A stretch of 64,000 nt of DNA from Blastobasis lacticolella (GCA_905147135.1 LR990055.1:3845001-3909000); one strand, 5' to 3'. Positions 20,571-31,499 are shown, numbered from the stretch's first letter. Made by a program: numbers and translations. The notes: generated by a model not told the origin, from the letters alone.

Positions 20571-21574
20571 ATGAAATAATCTATGCCAGCCAAAATATTG
20601 CCCAATTTATTCACTATTAGGTATAATACATTTTAAACATTCTTATTTAAGTATCTAAGTATATGAAAACTAACTACTTACTTACCTATTGTACCTATCT
20701 ACTTTTTCAACGGTCACATCATCGTCGACAATCAAATGTAACACATGGAATGCGAAATAAAGAAATTTAAATTGAAAGATCGTGGTTTAAAGTAGTTGTA
20801 ATAACTTTCACACTGCGAAAATGTTTGCTGCACGCGAAGGATCCTTCGATGGGACTCCAGCATGCTTGGGGAATAGCAGAAGTCCATTTGTTTAATAGAA
20901 TTACATCTTTTGGAAAGCAAAACTTCGGCACAGCTTCTTGCTCATTTTTAAGGATTAATCATAATTATACTTGCATTTTTCAAATGCTACAACGCCTTTG
21001 CATCTATTAGAGAATGATTACGATTATAAAACAGAATTTGATTTATGAAATAAGTAAAAAACGAACAACAAAAATAGTGAAGGGTTGTTTTTTAAAAATC
21101 GTATTTATCCTATTTTGGCGCAATTATGAATATTTTTGCTTTTATTTACCTTCTTATATGGTCCATACAAACGCGTTTATTTACAGTTTCACCAATATAT
21201 TTTTAATTTATCATCATAAAATTCATAATTTTCCCGCACATTGACATGTAAACAATGAGTAAATCGGTTCACAGCGACGTTGTCGTTCCGTGCTACAGCA
21301 TGGCTTGTAAGATAAAGGAGGCTATGGTTCAGTAGATCAAAAGGTATTTTGACAACTACTTTTCGGATTGTACGGATTACCTCATAATAATACCAAATTT
21401 ACGGTAAATATATTTCTCCAATAATGGCAACACCAAACACAACACTTGTCAATTTAGAATGACGGTGATTATGCCAATAACATTGTGTTTACACTGTTAG
21501 AAAGGGACAAAGGACTATCGATGGTGACTCTCGCTCTGCCCGGTTTTAGTCAAAGCAGTGCGCAGTGGGTAGTA

Positions 21575-21670
21575 AGTCCATGGTTTAAACAGGTATAAAC
21601 GTTCAGATGTCAATAGTCTAAAAGTCCATGGTTTAAACAGGTATAAACATTCAGATGTCAATAGTCTAAA
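21575..21670. repeat. Two-copy 48-bp tandem repeat
   Basis: AGTCCATGGTTTAAACAGGT is repeated after exactly 48 bp, followed each time by ATTCAGATGTCAATAGTCTA (one C/A difference near GTTCAG). A recent small duplication. Confidence 0.9.
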
Positions 21671-21909
21671 GGTCTATATGCACTTGTGCTGCAAAACGCA
21701 GAGACAGGTTTGATGATGGCGTGCACCGTCCATACGAGTGGGTAGCACCACCTGCACCGCATTCAGCCGAACCGGTGCGATGCATAATAAATAATAATAT
21801 TGTTCCGGTGAATCATGTGTTACATGCTGAACATGGTTCGATTTTGATAATATGAATATTTCAGCTTTCAGACATAGGTGTATGAGATTTAAAAAGTAAT
21901 ACTGTCTTA

Positions 21910-22194
21910 GCGACACAGGGCTAGGACAGGGCGAGGACGCGTCGCAGACACGACTTGAAACATACAGAAAAGACGAGGCAAGGGCGCGCCGCGGGCGAGA
22001 GCAGGGGTGCGGGCGGGGCGCGGGAGCCGGGCCTCGCCCGCAGCGCTTGCTGTCCTTGTCTTGCCTACGCTCTTGACTTATCCGCGACGGCGCCGCGTCC
22101 TTGCCCTGTCTTTTCTGTATGTTTTAAGTCGCGTCCGCGTCCCGTCTGTGCCCTGTCCGCGACGTGTCTGAGTCTTTTCTGTGTGGCCGCTCGC
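21910..22194. mobile_element. 285-bp GC-rich foldback unit, possible TTA duplication
   Basis: TTA lies on both sides (21907-21909 and 22195-22197). The outermost inverted match is only GCGA. Inside, CTTGAAACATACAGAAAAGAC at the left and GTCTTTTCTGTATGTTTTAAG at the right pair with two mismatches, within arms rich in GGACAGGGC/GGACGCG and their inverses. Very GC-rich compared with the flanks. Nested in the 7.3-kb element. Confidence 0.55.
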
Positions 22195-23098
22195 TTAGGT
22201 ATGTGTTTGTTGACGCAATTGATTTCATACAAGGAAGAACGCTTTATCGCAAATGGTTACGTGTATGAATAAAAAAAGTCATTTATCTTCGAACTGTGAC
22301 GAACTGTTTCTTAGACTAACATATGGGGTCGGCTTAAAAAAATAATATGACATACAAACTCTATTTAAAGCCTTGTCCTGCCTAACACTACACATCTTTG
22401 ACTGAAGTAACGCGCAATATCGCGTCGCAGCAGTGCGTTCAGAATAGACGTTGCAGTGCAGTTGCCGTGCCGCTGCCGCGTCGCGCAGCGTAAGTGCGTG
22501 TTCACCTTTATTAGCACTTTTGAATCCGCGACCCTAAGAAGATATGCTGTACATCCATTTAACACAGAAAGACATTTGTATGGCCAATTTCATACCCATT
22601 TTAACAGACTCAGAAAGTACCTATTTTATATCCGCTTTTATAAAAGCTACAGAAAGTACACAATTAGAAAAGATAACCTAAATCTACAAATAAAAAAAAT
22701 TCTCAACACAAAAAACTGTAGAATATTATCGATGAAAAACCAACCATCTGAACATGTTACCTAATGCTGTCTGTTTGTCAATGCGTTTGTGCGCGCTTAT
22801 CTCAGGAACGGCTTAAATGATTTAAGTGCAGTTTCAATAATGTATAATTGTTGTAAGCTTCACTTAAATGTAGTGTTTGTGAAATGTTTTATTTAGATAA
22901 AAAGTAAATTAATAAAGATATATCAATTTAAACTCATTTTGTTCTATAAAAATGCTGTTTTGTTAAATTGGCTGAAACTTTAGGCATCTAAGTAGATGTT
23001 GACTGAAAATTTAAATATAAACAAAAAATGACTGTTTCAGAGATTTTGACTTTTCCGATATAAGTTGATCTCAGCTCTATATTATCAATCAAAAATAT

Positions 23099-23300
23099 TA
23101 AATAAATATACTTGAACAATTCACACAGCGCCATCTTGCCTCAAAGTAAGCAAAGCTTGTGTTATGGATGCTAGATAACTAAACTTACTTACATATTTTT
23201 TAAATACATACTCATGATAAGTACATATAACACCTAGACCCGATAACATATATTAAAATTCATCATTTCTGAATCGAACCCAGGATCTCTGGGTGGCAGA
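23099..23300 (-). mobile_element. SINE-A copy, decayed head
   Basis: AATTCACACAGCGCCATCTT, AAGCAAAGCTTGTGTTATGG, CACCTAGACCCGATAACATA, then a damaged B box (TGAATCGAACCCAGGATCTC). Confidence 0.7.
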
Positions 23301-23699
23301 CAGAAACAGGATTTAACTTAGTGATGCTGATGTTTTGTGGCGTTTCAAATCCACTTAAAAAGAAGTCAGTCAGATCAAGGGGGATGAGGTTATGTAGAAG
23401 ACTACCATAGGCCAGCGCCAGCGTATACTCCTTTAAGATCTAAACTTTTAAGTGAACATGGCCTACTAGCGCAGTCTTATAACCAGTTACAATGAGTGCC
23501 TTTTATGCTTTTTGCGGAATTTGACCCCATAGAAACTATGTAACATATTCAGCAAAATAAATCTGAACAGTAAAATATAACCTTGAAAGTCATTACCTGT
23601 GGAACCAGTGTAGAACCAGTTCACCTGATATCCTTTTAAGTTTATCACAGATTTAAGTGTGATTATTTTCATGGGGAATATTTTTGCATATGATAGAAT

Positions 23700-23749
23700 G
23701 AGTTGAAGATGAGTATTTAACGCGAACAAAGTCGCGGGCAACCGCTAGT
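23700..23749 (+). repeat. Helitron-like 3' terminus
   Basis: CGCGAACAAAGTCGCG can form a hairpin and is followed by GGCAACCGCTAG and T, i.e. a CTAG end after a short stem. The start of the element was not found. Confidence 0.55.
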
Positions 23750-23801
23750 AATTAAGTTGGATATTTTTGCAAACTTTTTACTTTGCAATACTCAATGGTA
23801 G

Positions 23802-23918
23802 GTGCCACAAACTTACCCGACACGGTGACGGCGTCGCTGTTGTTGACAAACAAAATGACATTTTTAAATGGCGACACTTAGTTCAGCTTTTAGCCACCGG
23901 GCCAGATAAGTTTGTGGC
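23802..23918. mobile_element. MITE-F copy, full length
   Basis: GTGCCACAAACTTACCCGAC at the left, GGGCCAGATAAGTTTGTGGC at the right, with GACGGCGTCGCTGTTGTTGA and AATGGCGACACTTAGTTC inside. The best-preserved terminal inversion of the family together with 29519-29632. Confidence 0.75.
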
Positions 23919-24194
23919 GAAATTTTAGTGACAATGACTTGTCACTAAAAGCTTCCTCCAAACAGGGGCGATCTGTAGTTCTTAAAGGGAACACAGCAGA
24001 AAACCCACGACGCGTTCTGCAAGGGGCTGGCCGTGACATCCCCCTTCGCTGCACAGGTCATACATGTGATTATTATTATGATAGGCCAGTGCGTTGACTA
24101 TCTTTCGGAGGTTGGGCATACCTCTGACCGGTGTGACTTGGGTGTAGTTTATTATTATTAAGTATAATTATTTTCTTTTTTTTTTGTCAATGGC

Positions 24195-24340
24195 TTGATC
24201 TAGAGGCGACTGTTAACTATAAATCTGAGGGCGATAGCTGCCAGCCGGATGCGGAAGCACAGGACAGGATGTTGTGGAGATCTCGGAAGGCGGCATATGC
24301 TCAACATGGGTGTCTTTTGGCTGATATGATGAACGTCTGT
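24195..24340 (+). repeat. LINE 3' end fragment
   Basis: GCCAGCCGGATGCGGAAGCA, GACAGGATGTTGTGGAGATC and CAACATGGGTGTCTTTTGGC. It parallels 33648-33745 (CAGCTGGATGCGGAAGGTAC ... GGAGATCTCTGG ... GCAGTGGGCGTCG). This is the 3' end of a LINE, not held in one frame. Confidence 0.5.
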
Positions 24341-24547
24341 ACGCGGGCGCATTCAGTCCAATAGTACGCGACCGCATCGCCCACGCCTGTGTGGGGTCAG
24401 GGTCTATTATGGATAGCCCATAGAGTTACTATACGAGGTATATAACTCTATGGATATATCTTGTGATATCCAGTCTCCCAGTCTCTATCCAAACTCATTT
24501 TGCAGTATATAAACTCCTTGTCTTGTTGATATAAAAACCCTGCTTTA

Positions 24548-25718
24548 GTGCGGGCACAGACCTATGGAAAAGGTCAGGGACGGGCCCAACCGGCACACCT
24601 ACCGGGCCGGACATTCTTAAAATTTTCTTAGTCGTTATCAAGCGCTTGCCGGGAAAGGTTAACGGGTAGAAATAGATGACGAATTAATGTGCATCGCCTT
24701 ACTGCTTGGCGCTGAAAACCTACAAAAAAGGGAAAGATGGTAGGTTGGATGAGGAGAGGAAAAAAATTCGGGTAGGCAGTATCAGTCTACTGAACTACTG
24801 TACCTACTCGTCCATATCTACATTTCGAATGACGGCTGTTAAACTTAAAGCCGTTATAACTCTGATTCTATTGGTCTTAGAACACTAGTCTCTAAAAAGA
24901 ATTATATCACTCGTCGAGATACACATTTAAAGTAACTGTTGCAAATTGAAAACTGTTATAACTTGAGAACCATAGGTCCTAGAAGAATAGTTTCTATAGA
25001 AAAATGATATTAGGTACTCGTCGAAATCTACGTTTTGTGAGAGAGACGTTAAATTTAAAACTGTCATTCGAAATGTAGAATTCGACGAGTACTATCATAT
25101 ATCTTTAGGGACTAGTGTTCCAGGACCAATAGTTTCCGAATAGAAAGAGTCACCTTGGGGCTGGACCCAGTTCAAGCCTCAGGCTAAACAATTCATGTAT
25201 TCACGAAGACTGATGACAGTAGACTGATACGTATTTTTTTCTCGTCTTCATCTAACATTAAACTTCACATCAACATATCTATTTACTTCTTGCCACGCAA
25301 TGTCTTTGAGATTACGGTTGTGATAATCCTTGTTTTTTATGTTTCAACATAGAAATTTTTGCCCTGCCAAAGTAATGGACTCAGGGTCAACCATAGAGGA
25401 ATATACCTTTCCCAGGTATACCAATCTCTTTGATAATTACAGATCCGCCCCAATGTCCACGACGATTCCACGAATGGGCCCGGCCCGGAAAGCTTACGGT
25501 CTGTATATGCCGATTATAAGAAGATTATATGCAAGGACGGTTCGGACGTTTCAGGACGGTTGAAAGTTTTAACCGGGTGCGCTCTCCGGGCGTCTATATG
25601 TGTGTGACGGCTAGTACATTTTCGATGAAAATAATATGGCCTTCACGTTAAACCCGGCCCGGCCCTGATCGGCAGGTCTGGCCCGGCCCGGCCCTGACCG
25701 GTAGGTCTGTGCCCGGCC
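24548..25718. mobile_element. 1.17-kb GC-armed element with TTA duplication
   Basis: Left end GTGCGGGCACAGACCTATGG, right end inverted GGCCGGGCACAGACCTACCG (15 of the first 17 match). TTA precedes the left end (24545-24547) and follows the right end (25719-25721). The right arm is a tandem of GGCCCGGCCCTGACCGG and GGCCCGGCCCTGATCGG units. A part of the 104-bp satellite (24810-25145) lies inside. Nested in the 7.3-kb composite. No coding remnant. TTA suggests the PIF/Harbinger type. Confidence 0.65.
24810..25145. repeat. Satellite (104-bp family), palindromic arrangement
   Basis: About two diverged direct units (CATATCTACATTTCGAATGA, CTATTGGTCTTAGAACACTA) followed by one inverted unit (CGAAATGTAGAATTCGACGA, GGGACTAGTGTTCCAGGACC). 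More diverged than the array at 19100-20030. Confidence 0.8.
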
Positions 25719-25735
25719 TTAGAATTCTTGACGCA

Positions 25736-26045
25736 TCTTGTCAACTTAAAATTATATGAACTTCTAATGCGCGCGCCGACGCAACCTGCGTTTTACCTGC
25801 GTCGCCGACGCAACCTGCGTTTTACCTGCGTCGGCGCGCGCATTTGAAAATCATACAATTTTGAGTTGACAGCTTAACGAAAGATGCGTCGCCGACGCAG
25901 GCAGCGTCGATAACGCAGGTTGCGTCGGCGACGCAGGTAAAACGCAGGTTGCGTCGGCGCGCGCATTAGAAGTTCATACAATTTTGAGTTGACAGCATAA
26001 CGCAAGTTGCGTCGCCGACGCAACGTGCGTCGCCGACGCTTGATA
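25736..26045. repeat. GC-rich palindrome array, right arm
   Basis: GCGCGCGCCGACGCAACCTG with GCGTTTTACCTGCGTCGCCG units, then the same text inverted around 25840-25990. GCATTAGAAGTTCATACAAT at 25964 mirrors AATTATATGAACTTCTAATG at 25750. The arm is therefore itself a foldback of about 300 bp, more complex than the left arm. Confidence 0.8.
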
Positions 26046-26056
26046 TAATCCGCGCC

Positions 26057-26800
26057 TAAGTCACATAACAAACATCAGTTTAGTTAATTACTTTAGTTTA
26101 AATTCTCCGCAAAGTAGACTAAACAAGTAAATGAATTGGCAAGGGTAACTCCCAAGCCCTGGATTCTAATGGATTAGTCCAACATTTACAGGACGTGACC
26201 TCTGCGCTCTTTGTGACTATTGTGACTAACCTAGGCACAGACGCAGGGTTAGTGCTAATGTACAAGTTTCAATTCAGTTCGTTCAATTGTTTACTTCAGT
26301 CAAAACCATTCGAGCTTAGTAAGGTTTTGTTCTAGAATTTTTATTAGAAATTAAATATTCAGCTCTTGTATTCTACATACATATTTATATGCAGTCACGC
26401 CTTTTTCTTGTCTGGGTACGCAGATATAGCATAGTTCCACTTGCTACGGTCCTGACATATTATCTCTCTCGCCTCTTCCGAATTCTCGAACGGTTTATTA
26501 GGGTAGATACTTTTGACCAAAGGCCCTATTTTTGATGTATGACACTGATTTTCCATATTTTTCAACTGTTCGCTTTTTAATAGTAAAATATATGATATTG
26601 AAAACCGTTCGATTCGAGGGGAGCGGTTCAAAAAATAAACCCCTGATCCTCGATCGTGATACATACGTCTCGTAACGTTGTTTTTAATCGATCCCTATGG
26701 CAATTAAAGAACGATACTGAACACAGACTTCAATAAAGTTTTTCCATTACTCTGTTGAAAGTATTATTCCAAGGATTCCCTGATCGCTAATACCGCTGCA
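26057..26800. other. Mostly unassigned; possible LINE tail at 26395-26500
   Basis: The minus strand near 26395-26470 reads EEAREIICQDRSKWNYAISA, a pattern (A-x-D/Q-R-x-x-W) reminiscent of LINE tails. GTTCCACTTGCTACGGTCCT recurs almost exactly near 41765. Everything else is AT-rich and unassigned. Confidence 0.4.
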
Positions 26801-27840
26801 GCTAGCCGTAAACTATTTGGTCTTGAAACTTTATACTACTTTCGGTTTGCCAAGAAGCCGATAAAAACAATCTCAGTGGATTACGGTCTACGAACTTTCC
26901 ACAGGGTTGCTATTCTTTATAGTAATACGCATATTTCTACTCTACAGGTACAGTAAAAGTTAGGCTACATTAACTCAAAACGGAAAAAAAATACGTGTGG
27001 CACTCGGGGACTGCCGCGGTAAAGCTTTTGCATAGCATTTTTTAAATATGGATGAAATAAGTGAACACGTGCCAATTGAAGATAATTTAGTTGCGCAGCA
27101 ACAAACTCTTTTGTGGAATGATGATTGTACTATATACCTATATACTTTCTCACAAACAGCTGCTTACGTATTCATCCAATTTCGGAGCAGCTCGTCTCGA
27201 TCCGTGCGAGCTTCGTACAGTCGTACCATATACATACACGTTAAGGTTCAACTAGTCGCGGGCTCGAACTCACTCGTGGACGCGGCCAAAAAGCACGCTG
27301 TCTCACCTAGCATTGTGTCTAAAAGATATAGAATCAGTTATGAGCAGTTAGCAGCTAGTCTACACGCATACGTCTAGTCGCACGCACACAAACACCATGC
27401 CGAAGTCTGCCGAACTAAAACGACGTTAGACGATGCACGGCTTTCAACGCACCGCTGTGCCGGTCGGAGTGGGGGGTGTTAGGTTATTTTCGTTACGGAA
27501 TTTCTTTATTCGGTCGCCGCGCTCAATGCCCGCGATAAAAGCTATGCAATAGCTTAATAAGTTTTGCTTTTGTGTGGACGTGTAAAGCATGCTAGCGGTA
27601 TATGAAATAGAATACATTTATTTACATACAACAATACCACAAACACATAATATAATGGCTTTAAAAGAGTTTGAATCACTGACCTCCAATAATATATATG
27701 GTACATACTATGGCACCGGTGCCGATGGTAGAAAATGCAAAGAACCAGATTTTGTGTTGTTACTTATTCGAGAGATATATTTGCAATGCTAAAAACTCTA
27801 GACTAAACAGAAAGAATAATATGAAATGGAACGCATTTTG
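26801..27840. other. Unrecognised, moderately GC-rich stretch
   Basis: Contains GTGGCACTCGGGGACTGCCG near 26997 and a 109-codon plus frame (27048-27377) starting MDEISEHVPIEDNLVAQQ and ending NSLVDAAKKHAVSPSIVSKR. A second frame is at 27589-27792. I do not recognise a domain. The mix suggests a decayed DNA transposon or an unrecognised exon, but no termini or splice sites could be set with confidence. Confidence 0.3.
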
Positions 27841-28160
27841 AATATTATACCAACAATTTTAAAAAGACAATCAACAGACGCTCCGGCCTCCCATAGCGCA
27901 AAATTTACCTAGCCGTAGACCAATCACGACAAGCGAGCGTACCAGCAAGCGGACCTAGAAGCCAATACCTAAATCCTACCTAAACATATCAGAACAGTGG
28001 CTTCCTTGCCCAAACGAAGCCTATGCCTAACGATCCCAACCTACCTAACATAATCCCAATAGAGCCCCGGCCATACTGTAGAACAAGAACCCACCCTAAA
28101 GGCCACCAATATACCAATCCTAAAGCCTAGCCTAGACTAAAGCTTTGCCAGGACACACAT
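27841..28160. other. A/C-skewed stretch
   Basis: The plus strand is strikingly rich in A and C (CCTAAC, CCTACC, CCAATA motifs) with few G runs for 300 bp, unlike its flanks. No frame of note, no tandem period that I can define. Confidence 0.5.
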
Positions 28161-28639
28161 ACATAGTAGACACAGAGTACATAGTAGTCGTACATACATG
28201 GTATTCTGCCGTACAAAAGTAAAATGGAGTGAGTGCATTTATCAAGTTTTGAGAAAAACGTGTTTGCAGTACAGGTTTTTATTTTTTTGTAACAAATTTT
28301 TTTTTGACAAAAAGAACATATTAGGTATCATAAAACGGGTCTCTGTTTCGAGTAGATTTCGTTTCCTGGATTCCGAAAATAGAATAAACACAAAAGTGAA
28401 TAAATGCACTCACTGCATTTTAAAGGATAGGGTCTATCGGTTCATACAATGTGTTCACTAAGATCCAGCCGGTACAAAGTGAATGAAAAACGGAAGTATG
28501 TAAAATACGAAACTCTAATCAGTTGAAAAAAGAAATCTAAGTCTAGCCAATTCTTCACAATTATTTTTTGAAAACTTTATATTTTTATCAAAACTGCAAC
28601 ACTCACGCGACACTCATGCAACACTGGAACAAGCCGTAG

Positions 28640-29290
28640 AGTAAACGATGAAAGAAGAAACTCCTTCTACGCCCGGAGTAAGAAGTTTTTATCGCCATAG
28701 CCAAGAGAAATCAATGAGGAAAGAAAAAACTCCTTTCAAGTGGAGAGGGCACTATGTTCAATAATGCGTGTAATGCTCTCGCTTTGAGAAAACACTGGTA
28801 ATGCGGCGTGCCACGTGACATACCTTTTGATGTTACATAAAATAGCTGACGGATGTGCCCAAAATCAACTAGCACAAGAACTAGATTTCCTTAGAATCAT
28901 GGTATGTACAACACCTCGGTCGACCTCGGGGTACACATAACGAGTAGGGGGCACACATAACGAGTTTCCAACTCGTTGCGGTGCTAACGTTTGACTACCC
29001 TCAAATACGAAATGGTCACCCATCCAGCTCCCCTGCATTACTAGTATTGCTTAACCTTGGTTTTTACTACATAATAAAAAACTTATCTGACACAATGGCC
29101 AAAACTAGAATTAAGTCTCGTCATTTTAAAATGTCATGCCAATGCCAACAACAGCGACGCTGTCACATGGTCTGACAAGTTTATGGCTCTGTGAGAAAAC
29201 TCCTTTTAAGGGGCTCAACGGCAAAAATGCGTACAATGCGTGACACACACCTTTTGATACATAAAATGGCCGACGGATGTGGCCAAAAAG
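28640..29290. repeat. Diverged duplicate segments around MITE-F
   Basis: The segment 28720-28870 (AACTCCTTTCAAG, AATGCGTGTAATGC, CCTTTTGATGTTACATAAAA, GACGGATGTGCCCAAAA) recurs at 29195-29290 (AACTCCTTTTAAG, AATGCGTACAATGC, CCTTTTGATACATAAAA, GACGGATGTGGCCAAAA). The copies flank a MITE-F (29078-29189). Confidence 0.6.
29078..29189. mobile_element. MITE-F copy
   Basis: AAAACTTATCTGACACAATG and GCCAAAACTAGAATTAAGTC on the left, CAACAACAGCGACGCTGTCA in the centre, GGTCTGACAAGTTTATGGC on the right. In the opposite sense to 29519-29632, 330 bp away. Confidence 0.7.
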
Positions 29291-29518
29291 AAACTAAAAT
29301 AATAATTACAATTCCCCAGCATCATAATACATATTATTATGGCTAATTAACTCGCTCACAGCCTATCATCGCCATAGAAATTACAACCACAGGGCAGGTC
29401 TTCCTAACGGAGTATGGAGTTTCATTCGTCATTAGTGGCTGTGTATGACAAAGACAATGACATGCCTGTCATTGTCAATGTCCAAACCTAGGATTTTTTT
29501 ACCTGTCTGTCTATGCAG

Positions 29519-29632
29519 TGCCACAAACTTAATCTAACCCAGTGACAGCGTCGCTGTTAATGGCATTGACATGACATTTCAAAATGGCGACACTTGGTTC
29601 CAGTTTTGGCCACCGGGTCAGATAAGTTTGTG
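29519..29632. mobile_element. MITE-F copy
   Basis: GTGCCACAAACTTAATCTAA at the left and CACCGGGTCAGATAAGTTTG at the right with CAGCGTCGCTGTTAATGGCA and AATGGCGACACTTGGTTCCA between. Noncoding. Confidence 0.75.
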
Positions 29633-30025
29633 CATCCATAGCTTTTTTCGGGTGTGTTCCTAATTTCATGCCAAGAATGCGTTCGTTTCATAGCAAATTA
29701 GTAATATTTTAAACATTAATATAAATAAATTGGCTAGCTAAAGAATTTAAATAATAACGAGAAGACATTACGTTTTATAAGCTTTATCCATTACAACTCT
29801 CATTATGCCGGCTGGTGGTCAGGAAAATTTTAGACTGTCTCCTTTGTACGGCAGTATTACAGTTTCTGTTTTATTATGGTTGCATTTTAAAACTCACGTG
29901 ACGTACGAAATGGCAAACATTTTTGCTGTGCAAATTTTAAATAGAATTTGTATTGGATTTGGGTTTGACGCTCAATTAACTTTAAAATATCGTGATATTT
30001 TTCAGACCTGTCTCTGGATGTGAAG

Positions 30026-30052
30026 ATAGATTCTCTAATTCATATTAGAGAA

Positions 30053-30128
<76 letters not shown>
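30026..30128. repeat. Hairpin followed by a long TA microsatellite
   Basis: ATAGATTCTCTAA (30026-30038) and TTAGAGAATCTAT (30045-30057) form a perfect 13-bp stem with a 6-base loop. A pure TA run follows directly to 30128 (about 37 units). The open frame with repeated YI over this is meaningless. Confidence 0.95.
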
Positions 30129-30130
<2 letters not shown>

Positions 30131-30779
30131 TCCTGTAGTGTAGGAAATATTTCAATCAGCGTCAGGAATAGTGGCCACAATATCGCTTTGCAACGAAAGT
30201 GTCATTAGGTATGCTTGATATCCTCGGCGCGTTGATACAACAGAACTTACTCGCAGCTTACTTCCAGCAAAGTTGAGAAAATTATAGGTACGATATTTTA
30301 ACATAAAAATATGAGTGTAGATAAAGTAGTGTATGCAACTGCATATAATTAGGTATTAAAAGCACTCGTGTCAAACTATTATCATACTCGGTCGTATGAT
30401 AAACAGACACTCATGTTTTGATACCCCCTTTTATATGCTAGTTGCATAAAATACTATTTCGATAGTCTCCGCCTACCCCTGCAGGATACAGGCGTAAGTA
30501 TATGTTCATTGGTTTTTCTATTTCGACAAAGAATAAAAATGATTAATAAACTTAAAAGTATTAGGTATGTACTGTATCTGTTGCTTTACAAGTTTTGAGT
30601 ATGGGGGTAGATGACCTTGTGTTATGAATCTACTACTTACAAGAAACTATTTGTCTATCAAGAAGGTCGAGAAAAGGAACTACTGCTCTTCCAACAATGA
30701 ATTCTTGTCAAATTGAGTACTTTAGCTGTCAAGTGGCGCCCTCAAATTTTCACGATTTTCTTGCCAGACTGTAATTCTA

Positions 30780-31035
30780 CTAATATGCTTACAACTAATA
30801 TTAATAATGCGAAAGTTTGTAAGGATACATGTACCTATGTTTGTCACTAATTCATGCAAAAACGGCCTAGACCGCCAAACGAGATTTGGCAGCAATATAG
30901 CATAGAATATACGAGTATAGCACTTAGGCTAAAATTTATTCCAAAATTCAATGTGGTTTCCGCGGGAACGGGTCTTGAACATCTTAATCGAATTTTACGA
31001 GGATGATGTCGCGGGTGATAGCTAATTACTGCTGT
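30780..31035 (+). repeat. Lepidopteran Helitron-like repeat
   Basis: ACTAATATTAATAATGCGAA, GTTTGTAAGGATACATGTAC, ATGCAAAAACGGCCTAGACC, TATAGCATAGAATATACGAG, TTTCCGCGGGAACGGGTC and a 3' end GTCGCGGGTGATAGCTA. Same block order as 20310-20570. Confidence 0.6.
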
Positions 31036-31330
31036 AAATTCCAAATTATTAGGTTAGGTCCACGGCTCCTTTGGCTTTGCTCTAGATAAGCTTGGTTTGG
31101 TAGGTATAACTTTGTGTCTATTGAGTTAAGCATATCAAAGAGATTCCTTGTCAGATCTAATATTCGACCAATAAAAGTGTTATCTCTTAGCAAGTTTATT
31201 TCCATAAACGCATTGAACTATCGTTATTCTATAGTAATATTCTGTTCTGCATATCTCACAAACTCAAATATAGAAATTGTCTCTCTCTCTCTCTCTTCCC
31301 GGTTGATAGTCTCACAGATTTGTCTCTCTA

Positions 31331-31490
31331 TCATCATCACAGCCCATAACAGTCCACTGCAGGACTTAGGGCCTCTCCCACGAAAAGGGAAGTTATGGCC
31401 ATAATCTCCACGCTTGGCAGGCGGGTTGGTTCAGCCTACGGAGACTAGATCTTTTACCTCTAAAACATCAGTCGCCTTGTGCGACATTTA
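31331..31490 (-). repeat. Repeat C fragment
   Basis: ATCATCACAGCCCATAACAG, GCAGGACTTAGGGCCTCTCC, CCACGCTTGGCAGGCGGGTT, then a deletion and GTCGCCTTGTGCGACATTTA. A CT microsatellite (31280-31297) lies just before it. Confidence 0.7.
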
Positions 31491-31499
31491 CGAGTGACA

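Larger units (their letters stand above)
18764..26056. mobile_element. 7.3-kb composite inverted-repeat (foldback-like) element, TAA duplication
   Basis: Left end GGCCCGGATTATATCAAGCG then TCGGCGACGCA. Right end, inverted, GGCGCGGATTATATCAAGCG then TCGGCGACGCA (30 of 31 match). TAA flanks both sides (18761-18763 and 26057-26059), fitting a TWA duplication of the PIF/Harbinger type. Inside are GC palindrome arrays at both ends, a 104-bp satellite, and further elements at 21910-22194 and 24548-25718, as well as SINE-A, MITE-F and Helitron pieces. No transposase frame was found. A segment near 18885-19025 recurs inverted at 21440-21560. It could be one long nonautonomous element with later insertions or two related elements that share outer ends. 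Confidence 0.65.

Noticed and set aside
21955..22272. Arg/Ala-rich 105-codon frame and the GC peak, as a possible CpG-island promoter or exon
   Set aside because: The GC peak is explained by inverted foldback arms and has no coding pattern.
27048..27377. 109-codon open frame beginning MDEISEHVP
   Set aside because: Plausible start context, but I recognise no domain, see no clear splice sites and cannot tell it from a decayed transposon. Kept only as part of an unassigned stretch.
30020..30208. Open frame with a YIYIYI run
   Set aside because: It is simply the TA microsatellite read as codons.
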